Source: Saprospiraceae bacterium
Lineage (GTDB): Bacteria > Bacteroidota > Bacteroidia > Chitinophagales > Saprospiraceae
NCBI GenBank assembly: GCA_019187225.1
Contig: JABAQQ010000052.1
Location: 62,001-126,000, forward strand
Direction of reading: 5' to 3'
Length of the DNA: 64,000 nucleotides
Shown: positions 33,907-46,598 of the stretch, in pieces
Layout: the number at the start of each line of letters is the position of its first letter
Numbering within the stretch: the stretch's first letter is position 1
The notes under the pieces: model-generated
Databases searched by the model: none
Seen by the model: only the letters and a program-made list of their open reading frames with translations
Told to the model about the DNA's origin: nothing
Translations under genes and position numbers: made by a program

Positions 33907-33936
33907 TTGTTGGTGCAAAGTTCCGGCGCATCTTTG
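33907..33936. promoter_or_regulatory. Overlapping divergent promoters of ilvE and the MocR gene
   Basis: Plus strand: TTG (33907-33909), 19 bases, CATCTTTG (33929-33936), which starts 28 bases before the MocR ATG. Minus strand: GAACTTTG (33923-33916), which would start the ilvE leader transcript about 15 bases before the leader ATG. Both -7 boxes keep A and TTTG. The overlap would make MocR a natural regulator of both. Confidence 0.55.
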
Positions 33937-33963
33937 TGCCAGTACAGATGCAGTTTTTAAAAA

Positions 33964-35406
33964 ATGGAGCATAACAGTTGGGCTGCTACCCGCGAAGAAC
34001 ACCTTTACCTGCGCATTGCCGGCGTGATCGAGCATCAAATTGCCCATGCAGTGCTGAAAATCGGCGAACGCCTGCCTTCGGTACGGGTGTTGAGCAAAGA
34101 ACAAGGGGTCAGCATTAGCACCGCTTCGCAAGCCTATTTTCACCTGGAGGCCAAGGGGCTCATCGAAGCGCGGCCGCAATCGGGTTATTACGTGCGCTTC
34201 TCGCCACGGCAATTTCCGGCTATGCCGGCTAAAAGCCAGCCCCTGCGCCAGCCGGTGGAGGCCAACGCGGCGGATATTATTGATGATGTGTATGCCGATC
34301 TTTCGGATACTTCATTGATCCGTTTTTCGGTAGGCGTGCCCGCCCCGGAGCTCCTGCCCATTGCCAAACTCAACAAAACCATGCAGGAAGCCCTGCGCGA
34401 GCTTCCCGGCAGCGGTACGGAATACGATTCATTGGCAGGCAACCAGCGTTTGCGCCGGCAAATTGCAAAACGGGCGTTGTTGTGGGGTGGCCATCTTACT
34501 GACGACGAGGTAGTGACGACCACTGGCTGCATGAACGCGCTGGCTTTCGCGCTGATGGCCCTTACCGAACGTGGCGATACCATCGCTACAGAAAGTCCGG
34601 CCTATTTCGGGGTGTTGCAACTGGCCGGCAGCCTGGGACTTCGCGTGCTGGAATTGCCCACCGACTGCCTCACCGGCGTTGACCTGGAAGCTTTAAAAAA
34701 AGCATTGGAAAGGCAAAAAATCAAAGCATGCCTGTTTGTCAGCAATTTTAGCAACCCATTGGGCGCCTGCATGCCGGACGAGCATAAAAAAGCCCTGGTT
34801 CGGTTGCTCGAACACCACAATGTTCCTCTGATCGAGGACGATCTGTACGGCGATGTGTACTTCGGCAAAAGCCGCCCGCGCTCCTGTAAAAGTTACGACG
34901 AAAGCGGCCTGGTGCTTTGGTGCGGTTCGGTATCGAAAACCCTGGCGCCTGGTTACCGGGTGGGCTGGATCGCACCCGGACGCTACCTTGAAAAGATAAA
35001 AAGGCTGAAATTGTACCATTCGGTCGCAGCTCCTACCCTTTCGCAGGAAGTCATCGGGCGTTTTTTGGAAAATGGCCGCTACGAGCATCATCTGCGCCGG
35101 ATGCGACAAATGTTGCACGCCAATATGTTGCAGTTCCTGCGCTCGGTTTGTGCGTATTTTCCCAATGAAACGCGGGTATGCCGTCCGGGAGGCGGGTTCA
35201 TGTTATGGCTGGAATTGCCTTCTCACATAGATGCCTTCGATCTGTATGGAAAAGCCCTGCGCCACGGTATCAGTATCGCACCTGGCCATATCTATTCGCT
35301 CCAGGGGCAATACCGGAACTGTATGCGCCTGTGTTACGGCCTTGTCTGGGAGCCGCGCATCGAGCAGGCGTTGAAAACATTGGGAAGGTTGTGCCGCGAG
35401 GTTTGA
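33964..35406 (+). CDS. MocR-type regulator (GntR winged helix plus aminotransferase domain)
   Basis: A 480-residue protein. Residues 10-80 are a GntR-type winged helix ('LYLRIAGVIEHQIAHAVLKI', 'GERLPSVRVLSKEQGVSIST'). Residues about 110-480 are a fold-type I aminotransferase domain with 'EYDSLAGNQRLRRQIAKRAL', 'FVSNFSNPLGACMPDEHK', 'LIEDDLYGDVYFG' and the PLP-lysine motif 'WCGSVSKTLAPGYRVGWI'. MocR regulators respond to PLP or amino compounds. Divergent placement from ilvE suggests control of branched-chain amino acid transamination or of its own gene. Confidence 0.93.
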   Translation: MEHNSWAATREEHLYLRIAGVIEHQIAHAVLKIGERLPSVRVLSKEQGVSISTASQAYFHLEAKGLIEARPQSGYYVRFSPRQFPAMPAKSQPLRQPVEANAADIIDDVYADLSDTSLIRFSVGVPAPELLPIAKLNKTMQEALRELPGSGTEYDSLAGNQRLRRQIAKRALLWGGHLTDDEVVTTTGCMNALAFALMALTERGDTIATESPAYFGVLQLAGSLGLRVLELPTDCLTGVDLEALKKALERQKIKACLFVSNFSNPLGACMPDEHKKALVRLLEHHNVPLIEDDLYGDVYFGKSRPRSCKSYDESGLVLWCGSVSKTLAPGYRVGWIAPGRYLEKIKRLKLYHSVAAPTLSQEVIGRFLENGRYEHHLRRMRQMLHANMLQFLRSVCAYFPNETRVCRPGGGFMLWLELPSHIDAFDLYGKALRHGISIAPGHIYSLQGQYRNCMRLCYGLVWEPRIEQALKTLGRLCREV

Positions 35407-35498
35407 GTTAGCTCCAATTATCAGAGGTTCCGCCAACAGGTCTTCAATACGAATAATCTGTATTTACGATCATTACTTCCTCCATTTTTCAGCAAAAA

Positions 35499-36083
35499 AT
35501 GCATTTTCAATTCAAAGGCAGCCACGCCGACCAAAGCCCCAATCCCTGGAAAACACTTTCCGTCCGCAATGCCTATGAGAATCCCTGGATACGGGTGGAA
35601 CACCGCGATGTGCTCAATCCTGCCGGCGGTCCGGGGATTTACGGCGTCGTTCATTTTAAAAACACGGCCATCGGCATCGTCCCCCTCGACGAAGAGGGCT
35701 ACACCTGGATCGTGGGGCAGTACCGCTACACCCTGGAGCGTTATTCCTGGGAAATCCCGGAAGGCGGCGGGCTGGTGGGAAGTGACCTGCTGGAGGCAGC
35801 CAGGCGGGAATTACTTGAAGAAACCGGCATCACTGCGCGCATCTGGACACCCCTGCTCGAGATGCATACGTCCAATTCGGTAACAAATGAATACGGCATT
35901 GCATATGTGGCACAGGATTTGGAACTGGGGAAAGCGCAACCGGAAGAGACCGAGCAACTGCAAGTACGGAGGTTGCCATTCAGCGAAGTGGTCGACATGG
36001 TGATGCGAGGTGAGATTACCGACGCGCTGTCCATGATTGCGATTTTGAAAGCGAATGAGTGGTTGCGGCAGGGTTTGTTGTAG
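35499..36083 (+). CDS. NUDIX hydrolase
   Basis: A 194-residue protein with an ADP-ribose pyrophosphatase-like layout: 'NPWIRVEHRDVLNPAGGPGI', 'GIVPLDEEGYTWIVGQYRYT' and a Nudix box 'EGGGLVGSDLLEAARRELLE' followed by ETGI. The REL-EETG core is intact, while the first Glu of the canonical GX5E is replaced in the longer GSDLLE spacing. 'LLEMHTSNSVTNEYGIAYV' follows. It probably hydrolyses ADP-ribose or a related nucleoside diphosphate. Confidence 0.9.
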   Translation: MHFQFKGSHADQSPNPWKTLSVRNAYENPWIRVEHRDVLNPAGGPGIYGVVHFKNTAIGIVPLDEEGYTWIVGQYRYTLERYSWEIPEGGGLVGSDLLEAARRELLEETGITARIWTPLLEMHTSNSVTNEYGIAYVAQDLELGKAQPEETEQLQVRRLPFSEVVDMVMRGEITDALSMIAILKANEWLRQGLL

Positions 36084-36191
36084 TCATTTTTGCCGCTTTT
36101 TTTCCTGGTCTTGAGTTGGCCGTGACGGCGCGTTGGGATATTAATAACAGTTTTTCACATGTTACCAAGCGCCGGTTTCGTCGTTTCATAG

Positions 36192-36199
36192 TACATTTG
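36192..36199 (+). promoter_or_regulatory. Candidate -7 box (TACATTTG) of the MltA-like gene
   Basis: TACATTTG matches TAnnTTTG and lies 41 bases upstream of the ATG at 36241. No clear TTG element. Confidence 0.45.
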
Positions 36200-36240
36200 T
36201 ATTATCAAAACTACGATTTGCGCTTCTTCCCCCGACGCGT

Positions 36241-37362
36241 ATGCTGACTTTAAAACGATTCTTCATTGCAGACTTAACCCTTCTAATTGCCTGTCTTGCA
36301 ACTATTTGGCTAAGCATCGAGCAGCCGACTATTTTGTCGGCTCATGCCAGTGTTTTAGGCCCGTATTTGCCGCTGACGGAAACCAAATCTGTACCGGCAA
36401 CACCTGCGGAGCCGGAAGCTTCTTCTGAAAAATCCATTTCTGCCAAAGTGGAAGCGCCCAAAAAAGAAGTTGCCAAAATGCGCGCCACCAAACGTCGCCT
36501 TTCTTCCCGCGTGCTCATTCCCGGCGGTCCCGATACGATACCTTACCTGGCTTTCGATCCGATGATGCTCAAAGCTATGTATGAGCAGGCCAACTACCTT
36601 CGCCGCTCAGATGTGCCCGAGAAAGCAGCATCCGGCATCACCAGGGATGAAATGCTCCAGACGGTCGAACTCCTGCAAAACGTCCAGTTGCTCGACCCGA
36701 ATGTGCTCCATACTACTTTCGATTTTTATGGCATCAACACCGAATTGCACAACGACCGGGTGCGCATGACGGGTTATTACACTCCTGTCATCAAGGCAAG
36801 CCGTGTCCGCACCAGCGAATATTCGGTGCCTATGTTGCGCCGACCTGAATCGAATGTGCCGCCTGCTGAATTCATCGAAGGCGGTGCCCTGAATGGCCGT
36901 GGGCTCGAACTGGCATGGTTGCGCAGCAAAAAAGAACTCGCCAATGCCCAACTTCAGGGCAATTGCCTGGTGGAATTCCCCGACGGATCGCGCCAGCATT
37001 TTGGTTTCGGAGGCTCCGTCAAAAGATCGAAAGGCAAAGGTAAATATGTCTTTTTCACGCCGGTAGACAACGAAGTGCTCGGCTGCGGCTACTTTCCGCT
37101 GACGCCCGGCTATTCCGTAGCGGTAGATCCGCGCTTTATTCCCATCGGCAGCACCTTGCTGGCCGAATTGCCCAATATTGACGCAAAAGGCAAACAGCAT
37201 GGCTACACCTACCGCATCATTTTCGCTCAGGACAGGGGCGGCGCCATTCTGACCACCAAACGCATGGACTTATACAGTGGAATAGGCCAGAAAGGTTTGC
37301 AGGAAGCCCGCAAGATCAACCGCTACGGGCGGCTTTGGCTGATGTTGCCGAAAGAACGCTGA
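36241..37362 (+). CDS. mltA: MltA-type membrane-bound lytic transglycosylase
   Basis: A 373-residue protein with an N-terminal membrane anchor (about 5-30) and a basic/Pro/Lys linker (about 45-90). The MltA domain has 'RMTGYYTPVIKASRVRTSEY', 'GRGLELAWLRSKKELANAQL' and 'GNCLVEFPDGSRQHFGFGG'; the 3D domain holds 'TPGYSVAVDPRFIPIGSTLL', 'FAQDRGGAI' and 'MDLYSGIGQKGLQEA' with the catalytic and conserved Asp residues. It cleaves peptidoglycan to 1,6-anhydro products. The next gene follows after 35 bases. Confidence 0.92.
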   Translation: MLTLKRFFIADLTLLIACLATIWLSIEQPTILSAHASVLGPYLPLTETKSVPATPAEPEASSEKSISAKVEAPKKEVAKMRATKRRLSSRVLIPGGPDTIPYLAFDPMMLKAMYEQANYLRRSDVPEKAASGITRDEMLQTVELLQNVQLLDPNVLHTTFDFYGINTELHNDRVRMTGYYTPVIKASRVRTSEYSVPMLRRPESNVPPAEFIEGGALNGRGLELAWLRSKKELANAQLQGNCLVEFPDGSRQHFGFGGSVKRSKGKGKYVFFTPVDNEVLGCGYFPLTPGYSVAVDPRFIPIGSTLLAELPNIDAKGKQHGYTYRIIFAQDRGGAILTTKRMDLYSGIGQKGLQEARKINRYGRLWLMLPKER

Positions 37363-37366
37363 GGAT

Positions 37367-37387
37367 TTACGACATACGACACGCGAC
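37367..37387. repeat. Short heptamer array, single arm
   Basis: TTACGAC, ATACGAC, ACGCGAC start 4 bases after the mltA stop codon. The unit is the same as in the array following nifJ. Confidence 0.7.
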
Positions 37388-37397
37388 TCTACGCTTC

Positions 37398-38276
37398 ATG
37401 GTTGGTTACTTTTTCCTGCGAATTTTTATCGAGATTTTCCGGCTAACGCCTTTCGGGGTCTTGTACGTAATTTCCGATGGCCTGGCATTTTTCCTGTTCA
37501 GGGTAATCGGCTACCGGAAAAAAGTGGTGCTGGACAATTTGCGGCGCTCGTTCCCCGAAAAAAAAGAAGATGAAATACGACGGCTGGCGCAGCTTTCTTA
37601 CCGCAATCTGGCGGATACCACCCTCGAAACATTCAAGTATTTCACCGCTCCCATTGCCGAGATCAGGCGGCGTTGCCCGGTGCTCAATCCCGAAGTGGTG
37701 AACCACTACCTCGACCGGGGGCAGCCCGTCATCCTCGCTGGCAGCCATTACAACAACTGGGAGATCACGGGCATCACCATGCCACCCACCTTTCACGGCG
37801 CTACCATCACTGCTTTCAAACCCCTGACAAATAAGATCATAGACCGTTACCTCAACAGCTCGCGATCGCGCACGGGCATGGAAATGGTGAGCATGGAGGA
37901 TATGTTCAAAACGATGCGCAGGCGGGCAGAAGAACCGGTTGTCTGGATACTCCTGGCCGACCAATCGCCCAGCAACCGGAGAAGCGCGCATTGGGTGGAA
38001 TTTCTCGGACAGGACACCGCATCGCTGCCGGGTGCGGACGTGCTGGCGCGCAAATTCAATTTTCCGGTACTTTATTACCACACCAGAAGGGTAAAGCGCG
38101 GCTACTACGAAGTCGTTTTTTCTGAAATCTGGAAAAAATCAGCAGAAGCGGCCGAAATGGATATTACGCGCGCTTATGCGCGCCATGTGGAAAATATCAT
38201 CCGGGAACAACCGGAAAACTGGTTGTGGAGCCACAAACGCTGGAAGCTCCGGAGAGATAAGGCGCCGACGGAATAG
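37398..38276 (+). CDS. LpxL/HtrB-family lipid A acyltransferase-like protein
   Basis: A 292-residue protein starting at MVGYFFLRIFIEIFRLTPFG; the ATG at 37335 overlaps mltA and reads through the array. An N-terminal membrane anchor is followed by 'KKVVLDNLRRSFPEKKEDEI', 'VILAGSHYNNWEI' (catalytic H of the Hx4D/E motif, here H-Y-N-N-W-E), 'WILLADQSPSNRRSAHWVEF' and 'LPGADVLARKFNFPVLYYHT'. These enzymes transfer a secondary acyl chain to lipid A or a related lipid at the inner membrane. Confidence 0.9.
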   Translation: MVGYFFLRIFIEIFRLTPFGVLYVISDGLAFFLFRVIGYRKKVVLDNLRRSFPEKKEDEIRRLAQLSYRNLADTTLETFKYFTAPIAEIRRRCPVLNPEVVNHYLDRGQPVILAGSHYNNWEITGITMPPTFHGATITAFKPLTNKIIDRYLNSSRSRTGMEMVSMEDMFKTMRRRAEEPVVWILLADQSPSNRRSAHWVEFLGQDTASLPGADVLARKFNFPVLYYHTRRVKRGYYEVVFSEIWKKSAEAAEMDITRAYARHVENIIREQPENWLWSHKRWKLRRDKAPTE

Positions 38277-38283
38277 GGAGGCT

Positions 38284-38718
38284 TTAGTCCTTTCGCTGCA
38301 TATCGAGCGCAAAACCCTGCATCACTTCCAGCAAACGAAGCGGCGCAAGGAGATTTTTCCCGCTTTTGGAAGATTGTTCCGGTTCGAGGTACCCACTCAG
38401 ATCCTTTACCCGTTCGGCATTCAACGGTTGAAATGCCATGGACCAATCCTTGAACAGGCGTTTGGGTACGTAATGTTGGTGCAGGATCACAGGATCGCGG
38501 TGACGCGGATCGGGCGCGATCCTGTGCAGGTACAAGTCGCGAACAACCTTTTCTTCCCCTTCCAGGAGTTGGATAAAACTACCGTAGCCGTAAAGAAGCA
38601 GCCCGGTCACTTTTTTTTCGATGTTTTTTGTGCGGCATTGCCGCAGCAATTGGATCAGATCATCGTCGGAGAAATAGGCATTCGCTTTACTCCGGTAAAT
38701 GAGTTGGAAAACGGACAT
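38284..38718 (-). CDS. BLUF-domain blue-light photoreceptor
   Basis: A 144-residue stand-alone BLUF protein starting at MSVFQLIYRSKANAYF; starting at 38772 would displace the conserved N-terminal strand. The flavin-site residues match the family positions exactly: Tyr8 (LIYRS), Asn32 (RTKNIEKK) and Gln50 (SFIQLLEG). 'VTGLLLYGYGSF', 'LEGEEKVVRDLYLHRIAPD' and 'RHRDPVIL' complete the domain. The remaining 45 residues are a capping helix region. It binds FAD and signals blue light to an unknown partner. Confidence 0.95.
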   Translation of the reverse strand: MSVFQLIYRSKANAYFSDDDLIQLLRQCRTKNIEKKVTGLLLYGYGSFIQLLEGEEKVVRDLYLHRIAPDPRHRDPVILHQHYVPKRLFKDWSMAFQPLNAERVKDLSGYLEPEQSSKSGKNLLAPLRLLEVMQGFALDMQRKD

Positions 38719-38769
38719 CGGTCTTGTTCGTTTGGAGTACACAAAGTGTATCCTCTTTTGTTTGCAGAG

Positions 38770-38777
38770 CAAAAATA
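38770..38777 (-). promoter_or_regulatory. Candidate -7 box (TATTTTTG) of the BLUF gene
   Basis: On the minus strand TATTTTTG lies 51 bases before the ATG; a TTG lies 23 bases upstream of it, and a small inverted repeat (ctgttt/aaacag) sits between the two. Confidence 0.45.
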
Positions 38778-38877
38778 CGCCCTGTTTGAAAAAACAGTTC
38801 CAAACATCACCAGATAATGATACAGGTATCGGGTAAGAGCGTCCGGATCCTTATTTTTTCTATCGCTTGCGGCGCCT

Positions 38878-38885
38878 TATTTTTG
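38878..38885 (+). promoter_or_regulatory. Candidate -7 box (TATTTTTG) of the AGMO-like gene
   Basis: TATTTTTG matches TAnnTTTG and stands 30 bases upstream of the ATG at 38916; the TTG element is unclear. Confidence 0.45.
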
Positions 38886-38915
38886 CATGGTACTTTTTGA
38901 TACAAATTTCTGGAT

Positions 38916-40196
38916 ATGGAAGCATACGGAGCCATTTTAAACCTCGTCGTCCCCATTTTTTTTCTCTTGTATTTCATCGAAAAATTTGTCGCCTGGCAAC
39001 GTGGAGAAAAGGTCATCCGCGGGCTGGATAGTGTTTCGAGTTTCAGTTCGGGCATTACCAACGTCGTGAAAGACGTGCTGGGCCTGAGCGTGGGTATTCT
39101 GAGTTATTCCTGGTTGGAAGGCCGTGTGGCGTTGGTACACATCGAAGCGACCTGGCTGGTGTATGCCATCGCATTTATAGCCGTTGACTTTCAGGGATAT
39201 TGGGTACACCGCTGGAGCCACGAGATCAATTTTCTGTGGAACCGCCACATCATCCACCACAGCAGCGAAGAATTCAACCTGTCGTGCGCCCTGCGGCAAT
39301 CCATTTCCACATTTATCAATTACTTTACTTTTTTGTTGTTGCCCGCCGCTTTGCTTGGAGTGCCGGGCAAGGTCATCGCAGTCATCGGGCCGATCCATCT
39401 TTTCCTGCAATATTGGTATCACACCCGGCTGATTGGAAAAATGGGTTGGCTGGAAAGTGTCATCGTCACGCCGTCGCACCACCGCGTACACCACGCCATC
39501 AACCCCGAGTACATGGATAAAAACTACGGACAGGTCTTTATTTTTTGGGACAAGTGGTTCGGTACTTTCCAACCGGAACTGGACGATGTGCCGCCCGTTT
39601 ACGGCGTCAAACGACCCGTGCATACCTGGAACCCTTTCAAGATCAATTTCCAGCATTTCTGGCTATTGCTCACCGATGCCTGGCGCACGCGCAACTGGTG
39701 GGACAAACTGCGTCTGTGGTTCATGCCCACCGGCTGGCGGCCCGAAGATATGAAAGCGCGGTACCCGGTGCCCGCCATCACCGACGTGTATCATTTTGAA
39801 AAATACGATACCAAAGCCTCGCGCGCATTGGTGGCGTGGTCGTGGGTGCAGATGTTCTTCAACTACTTTTTGTTGATTTACTTTTTCGCCTTCCTCGGAA
39901 AGATCGGCTCGCCGGGTATTTTCCTGTATGGCGCTTTCATTTTCGCTTCCATTTATGCCTACACAGAATTGATGGACAGAAACCGGTACGCTCATTTTTT
40001 CGAGATCATCAAGTCGGCTTTCGGTTTGTACCTGATATGGCAGGCGGGCGGCGACTGGTTCGGCGCCCGCGCGAACGTGGGAGCGTGGTACGTGTATATC
40101 GTAACGGCGTATTGCATCTCGTCGGCAGCGGTGGCGACGCTGTTTGCAGAGTTTGAAATCAAACGGGGTAAGGCAGTGGCGATTACGGTTTTTTAA
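38916..40196 (+). CDS. AGMO-like fatty acid hydroxylase/sterol desaturase family membrane enzyme
   Basis: A 426-residue multi-pass protein. The histidine clusters of the di-iron hydroxylase family are intact: 'YWVHRWSHEINFLWNRHIIH' followed by 'HSSEEFNLSCALRQ', and 'VTPSHHRVHHAINPEYMDKN'. The wording HSSEExNLSxALRQ and DKNYxxxxxxWDxxFGTF is closer to alkylglycerol monooxygenase (TMEM195) than to sterol desaturase. Five or more membrane segments are evident, with three in the C-terminal extension (about 310-420). A tetrahydropterin-dependent ether-lipid cleavage is possible but unproven. Confidence 0.88.
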   Translation: MEAYGAILNLVVPIFFLLYFIEKFVAWQRGEKVIRGLDSVSSFSSGITNVVKDVLGLSVGILSYSWLEGRVALVHIEATWLVYAIAFIAVDFQGYWVHRWSHEINFLWNRHIIHHSSEEFNLSCALRQSISTFINYFTFLLLPAALLGVPGKVIAVIGPIHLFLQYWYHTRLIGKMGWLESVIVTPSHHRVHHAINPEYMDKNYGQVFIFWDKWFGTFQPELDDVPPVYGVKRPVHTWNPFKINFQHFWLLLTDAWRTRNWWDKLRLWFMPTGWRPEDMKARYPVPAITDVYHFEKYDTKASRALVAWSWVQMFFNYFLLIYFFAFLGKIGSPGIFLYGAFIFASIYAYTELMDRNRYAHFFEIIKSAFGLYLIWQAGGDWFGARANVGAWYVYIVTAYCISSAAVATLFAEFEIKRGKAVAITVF

Positions 40197-40201
40197 GTAG
40201 C

Positions 40202-40282
40202 CGGACATTGGATTTTAGACATTGGACATCAGACTAAATGATTGGTTTCCAAGGTCTGATAGCCCAACGTCCAATGTCAATC
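40202..40282. repeat. Inverted short-tandem array between convergent genes
   Basis: Left arm about 40202-40240 (GGACATT, GGATTTTA, GACATT, GGACATCA) and right arm about 40253-40282 (GGTCTGAT, GTCCAAT, GTCAATC) are roughly complementary. It starts 5 bases after the hydroxylase stop codon and precedes the rpoC terminator. Confidence 0.75.
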
Positions 40283-40327
40283 TATTTTGCCCACATGCTT
40301 AGAAAACAAAAGTAAACATTTTCCCGC

Positions 40328-40368
40328 AAAAAAACGCCGCCGCTCCGGATAAGTCCGAAACGGCGGCG
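40328..40368 (-). terminator. Rho-independent terminator of rpoC
   Basis: Stem cgccgccg/cggcggcg (40335-40342 with 40361-40368) with an inner tccgga/tccgaa helix, followed on the minus strand by seven T (40334-40328). It lies 28 bases after the rpoC stop and ends the ribosomal/RNA-polymerase operon. Confidence 0.9.
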
Positions 40369-40396
40369 CACATTATCAAATCTCAAGTCGTAAGTC

Positions 40397-44695
<4,299 letters not shown>

Positions 44696-44761
44696 ATGCA
44701 GATTTGTTCAAAAGTTCAAAAACCAGATTGTTTCAAAGGATTATTGTTGAAAAGATAAGAA

Positions 44762-45838
44762 TCACTGTTTAAGCCATTTGTAAACGGGAGAATATTTTAG
44801 CCGGTGCCGCCAATTCAAATATTTTTTTCTCTTCGGCACCCCCAAATACCCGCCCAATTCGTCCACCGTCCATCCGCCTCCGTTGAGACTACGGTGGATA
44901 AACCGTCCACCATCAGTCGTCAGCCGTTTAAAAATCAGCGCGATCCCGCCCGTTTTTTCCGAAGGCAAATGCCAGATCGGCAAATTAGCGTCTTCGGGTT
45001 GCACGTTGGAATAGTGCGGTGACGTCCAGATGCGCTTGATGAAGCTTTCCATTGCGCCAAAGCGACCGATCTTGTGGTAGCAGTAGCTGAGGAAATGAGC
45101 CTCTTCGTTCAGTTTCGGTTGTCCGTTGCGGTGGCGTTCGAGCATATTCTGCCAAACTCCCGGTGCGATGGCGTTGATCTGCCGGATGACCGGGAGTGTT
45201 GCTGCAAAGATCTCTCCGCCGTAGTACGCCGGGTTTCCGCCGGGATCTTTGCCGTCGAGTTCCGCAAATATCCGTCGCATTTGTTCCCGCGTCACGCCGT
45301 TGATATCGTGTGTATCGCTGTAAGGCATCGGCAAGGCAAGCAGGCCATGCCGGCGAACCTCAGCGAACAGCGCATCCAGCGGACGGTTGATGATGCAGTC
45401 GGAGTCGAGGATAACGAAACCGGGTTCATAGTCGTCCGGCGACACGATGTCGTCGGACGGCTGCGAACTGTATTTCTTTTCAATGAACTGAAGTATGTCA
45501 AAAATGTAGAATTGATTGCGCCATTTTCCAAAATACCCTTCCGGCGTTTGCCAGGTAAGCGGGAGCACGACGACTTCCACATTTTTTTCTTTCAAAAAAC
45601 CCTGCAGGTCAAATCCATCAATCCGCGGGAATTCTTCCCGTCGTTTATTGGAAAAAAGCAGGTGGCGGCGCTGCGGATTGAACTGGGTACTCAAAGCGAA
45701 AAACACGGCCACACATTTCCAATAAACCTTCTGAAATTCAGCCAGGTGCGATCGTTTACCCACCTGCGGATATTCCGAACTTTCTTCCAGCGTATCCAGA
45801 TATATCCAGGTACAGATGTGGTCAGGGTTACCGGTCAT
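44762..45838 (-). CDS. Glycosyltransferase-like protein inserted between rpoB and rpoC
   Basis: A 358-residue protein. 'WIYLDTLEESSEYPQVGKRS' near the start, 'GYFGKWRNQFYIFDILQFIE', 'PGFVILDSDCIINRPLDALF' (DSDC as DxD-like nucleotide-sugar/metal site) and 'GGNPAYYGGEIFAATLPVI' suggest a GT-A-type fold. The C-terminus is basic ('RKKYLNWRHRLKYSPVYKWL'). It overlaps the stop of the FkbM gene by 4 bases (ATGA), so the two are translated together. The end is 66 bases before the rpoC start. The glycosyltransferase label is an inference from the acidic motif and partner gene. Confidence 0.6.
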   Translation of the reverse strand: MTGNPDHICTWIYLDTLEESSEYPQVGKRSHLAEFQKVYWKCVAVFFALSTQFNPQRRHLLFSNKRREEFPRIDGFDLQGFLKEKNVEVVVLPLTWQTPEGYFGKWRNQFYIFDILQFIEKKYSSQPSDDIVSPDDYEPGFVILDSDCIINRPLDALFAEVRRHGLLALPMPYSDTHDINGVTREQMRRIFAELDGKDPGGNPAYYGGEIFAATLPVIRQINAIAPGVWQNMLERHRNGQPKLNEEAHFLSYCYHKIGRFGAMESFIKRIWTSPHYSNVQPEDANLPIWHLPSEKTGGIALIFKRLTTDGGRFIHRSLNGGGWTVDELGGYLGVPKRKKYLNWRHRLKYSPVYKWLKQ

Positions 45839-46584
45839 GACCTTTTCTTATAAACCCAAAAATTGTTTTCGTCCACTACTTTTTCAAGTCCCGATCGTTC
45901 CAATATCGTCCGGCATTCGGCCACTTCGTCGTTTGAAAGGATATCCCTATGGGGGTGAACTTCCATAAAAATCACGTTCAGTTCTTTTAACTTTTCAGCG
46001 TTTTCACGCAGAAAATCCAGTTCGCCGCCTTCAATATCCATGACCAACGCATCGAATTTCATCCCGTACTCTTTCTCCAATGTGGCGATGGTTTTTCCGG
46101 CAACATTGATCCTGGTCGCACTTTTGCGCCGGTTACTACCCATCAGGATGGTTTTTCCGATAAAAAATTCGTTTACCGGGCGGCTCGACACCATGCAATG
46201 TTCAATATGAAACTTGCAGTTGTTTCGCCGTTTGTTCTCCCCGATGACCGGGATCAGGTTGGGGTTCGCTTCCACCACTACATGACGCTCAGGATGATCG
46301 AGCAACCGGTTGGTCAGGCAGGAAACGATGCCGAGACAAGCGCCTAATTCCAGTACCGTAGCGTTTTTGGGCAAAAATTGCTTCAAATATCGCCGTTCCT
46401 GTTTTTCGTAAAAATCAATCGGAAACTGTCCCCTGAGTTTGATGTCTGTTTTGTCGAACGGCACCACCAGGTCCAGCCCTTCCACCTTGTACGTTTTTTC
46501 AAAAAGCGTGAAATACGTCCCTGCCAGGTAGAGTTTTGTATTGAATTTAAACAGGTTGAATTCTTTGCGAAGGTTTTGAAACAT
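45835..46584 (-). CDS. FkbM-family SAM methyltransferase inserted between rpoB and rpoC
   Basis: A 249-residue protein. 'NATVLELGACLGIVSCLTNR' is the SAM-binding motif I (ELGACLG), 'HVVVEANPNLIPVIGEN' motif II, and 'FDALVMDIEGGELDFLRENA' with 'NVIFMEVHPH' are the typical FkbM MDIEGxE and ExHP signatures. Such enzymes O-methylate sugars or polyketides and often lie in glycan loci. The gene is translationally coupled to the glycosyltransferase-like gene. It follows rpoB after a 164-base gap containing a 139-bp inverted-repeat element. Confidence 0.9.
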   Translation of the reverse strand: MFQNLRKEFNLFKFNTKLYLAGTYFTLFEKTYKVEGLDLVVPFDKTDIKLRGQFPIDFYEKQERRYLKQFLPKNATVLELGACLGIVSCLTNRLLDHPERHVVVEANPNLIPVIGENKRRNNCKFHIEHCMVSSRPVNEFFIGKTILMGSNRRKSATRINVAGKTIATLEKEYGMKFDALVMDIEGGELDFLRENAEKLKELNVIFMEVHPHRDILSNDEVAECRTILERSGLEKVVDENNFWVYKKRS

Positions 46585-46598
46585 CGGTCACTTCGGTA

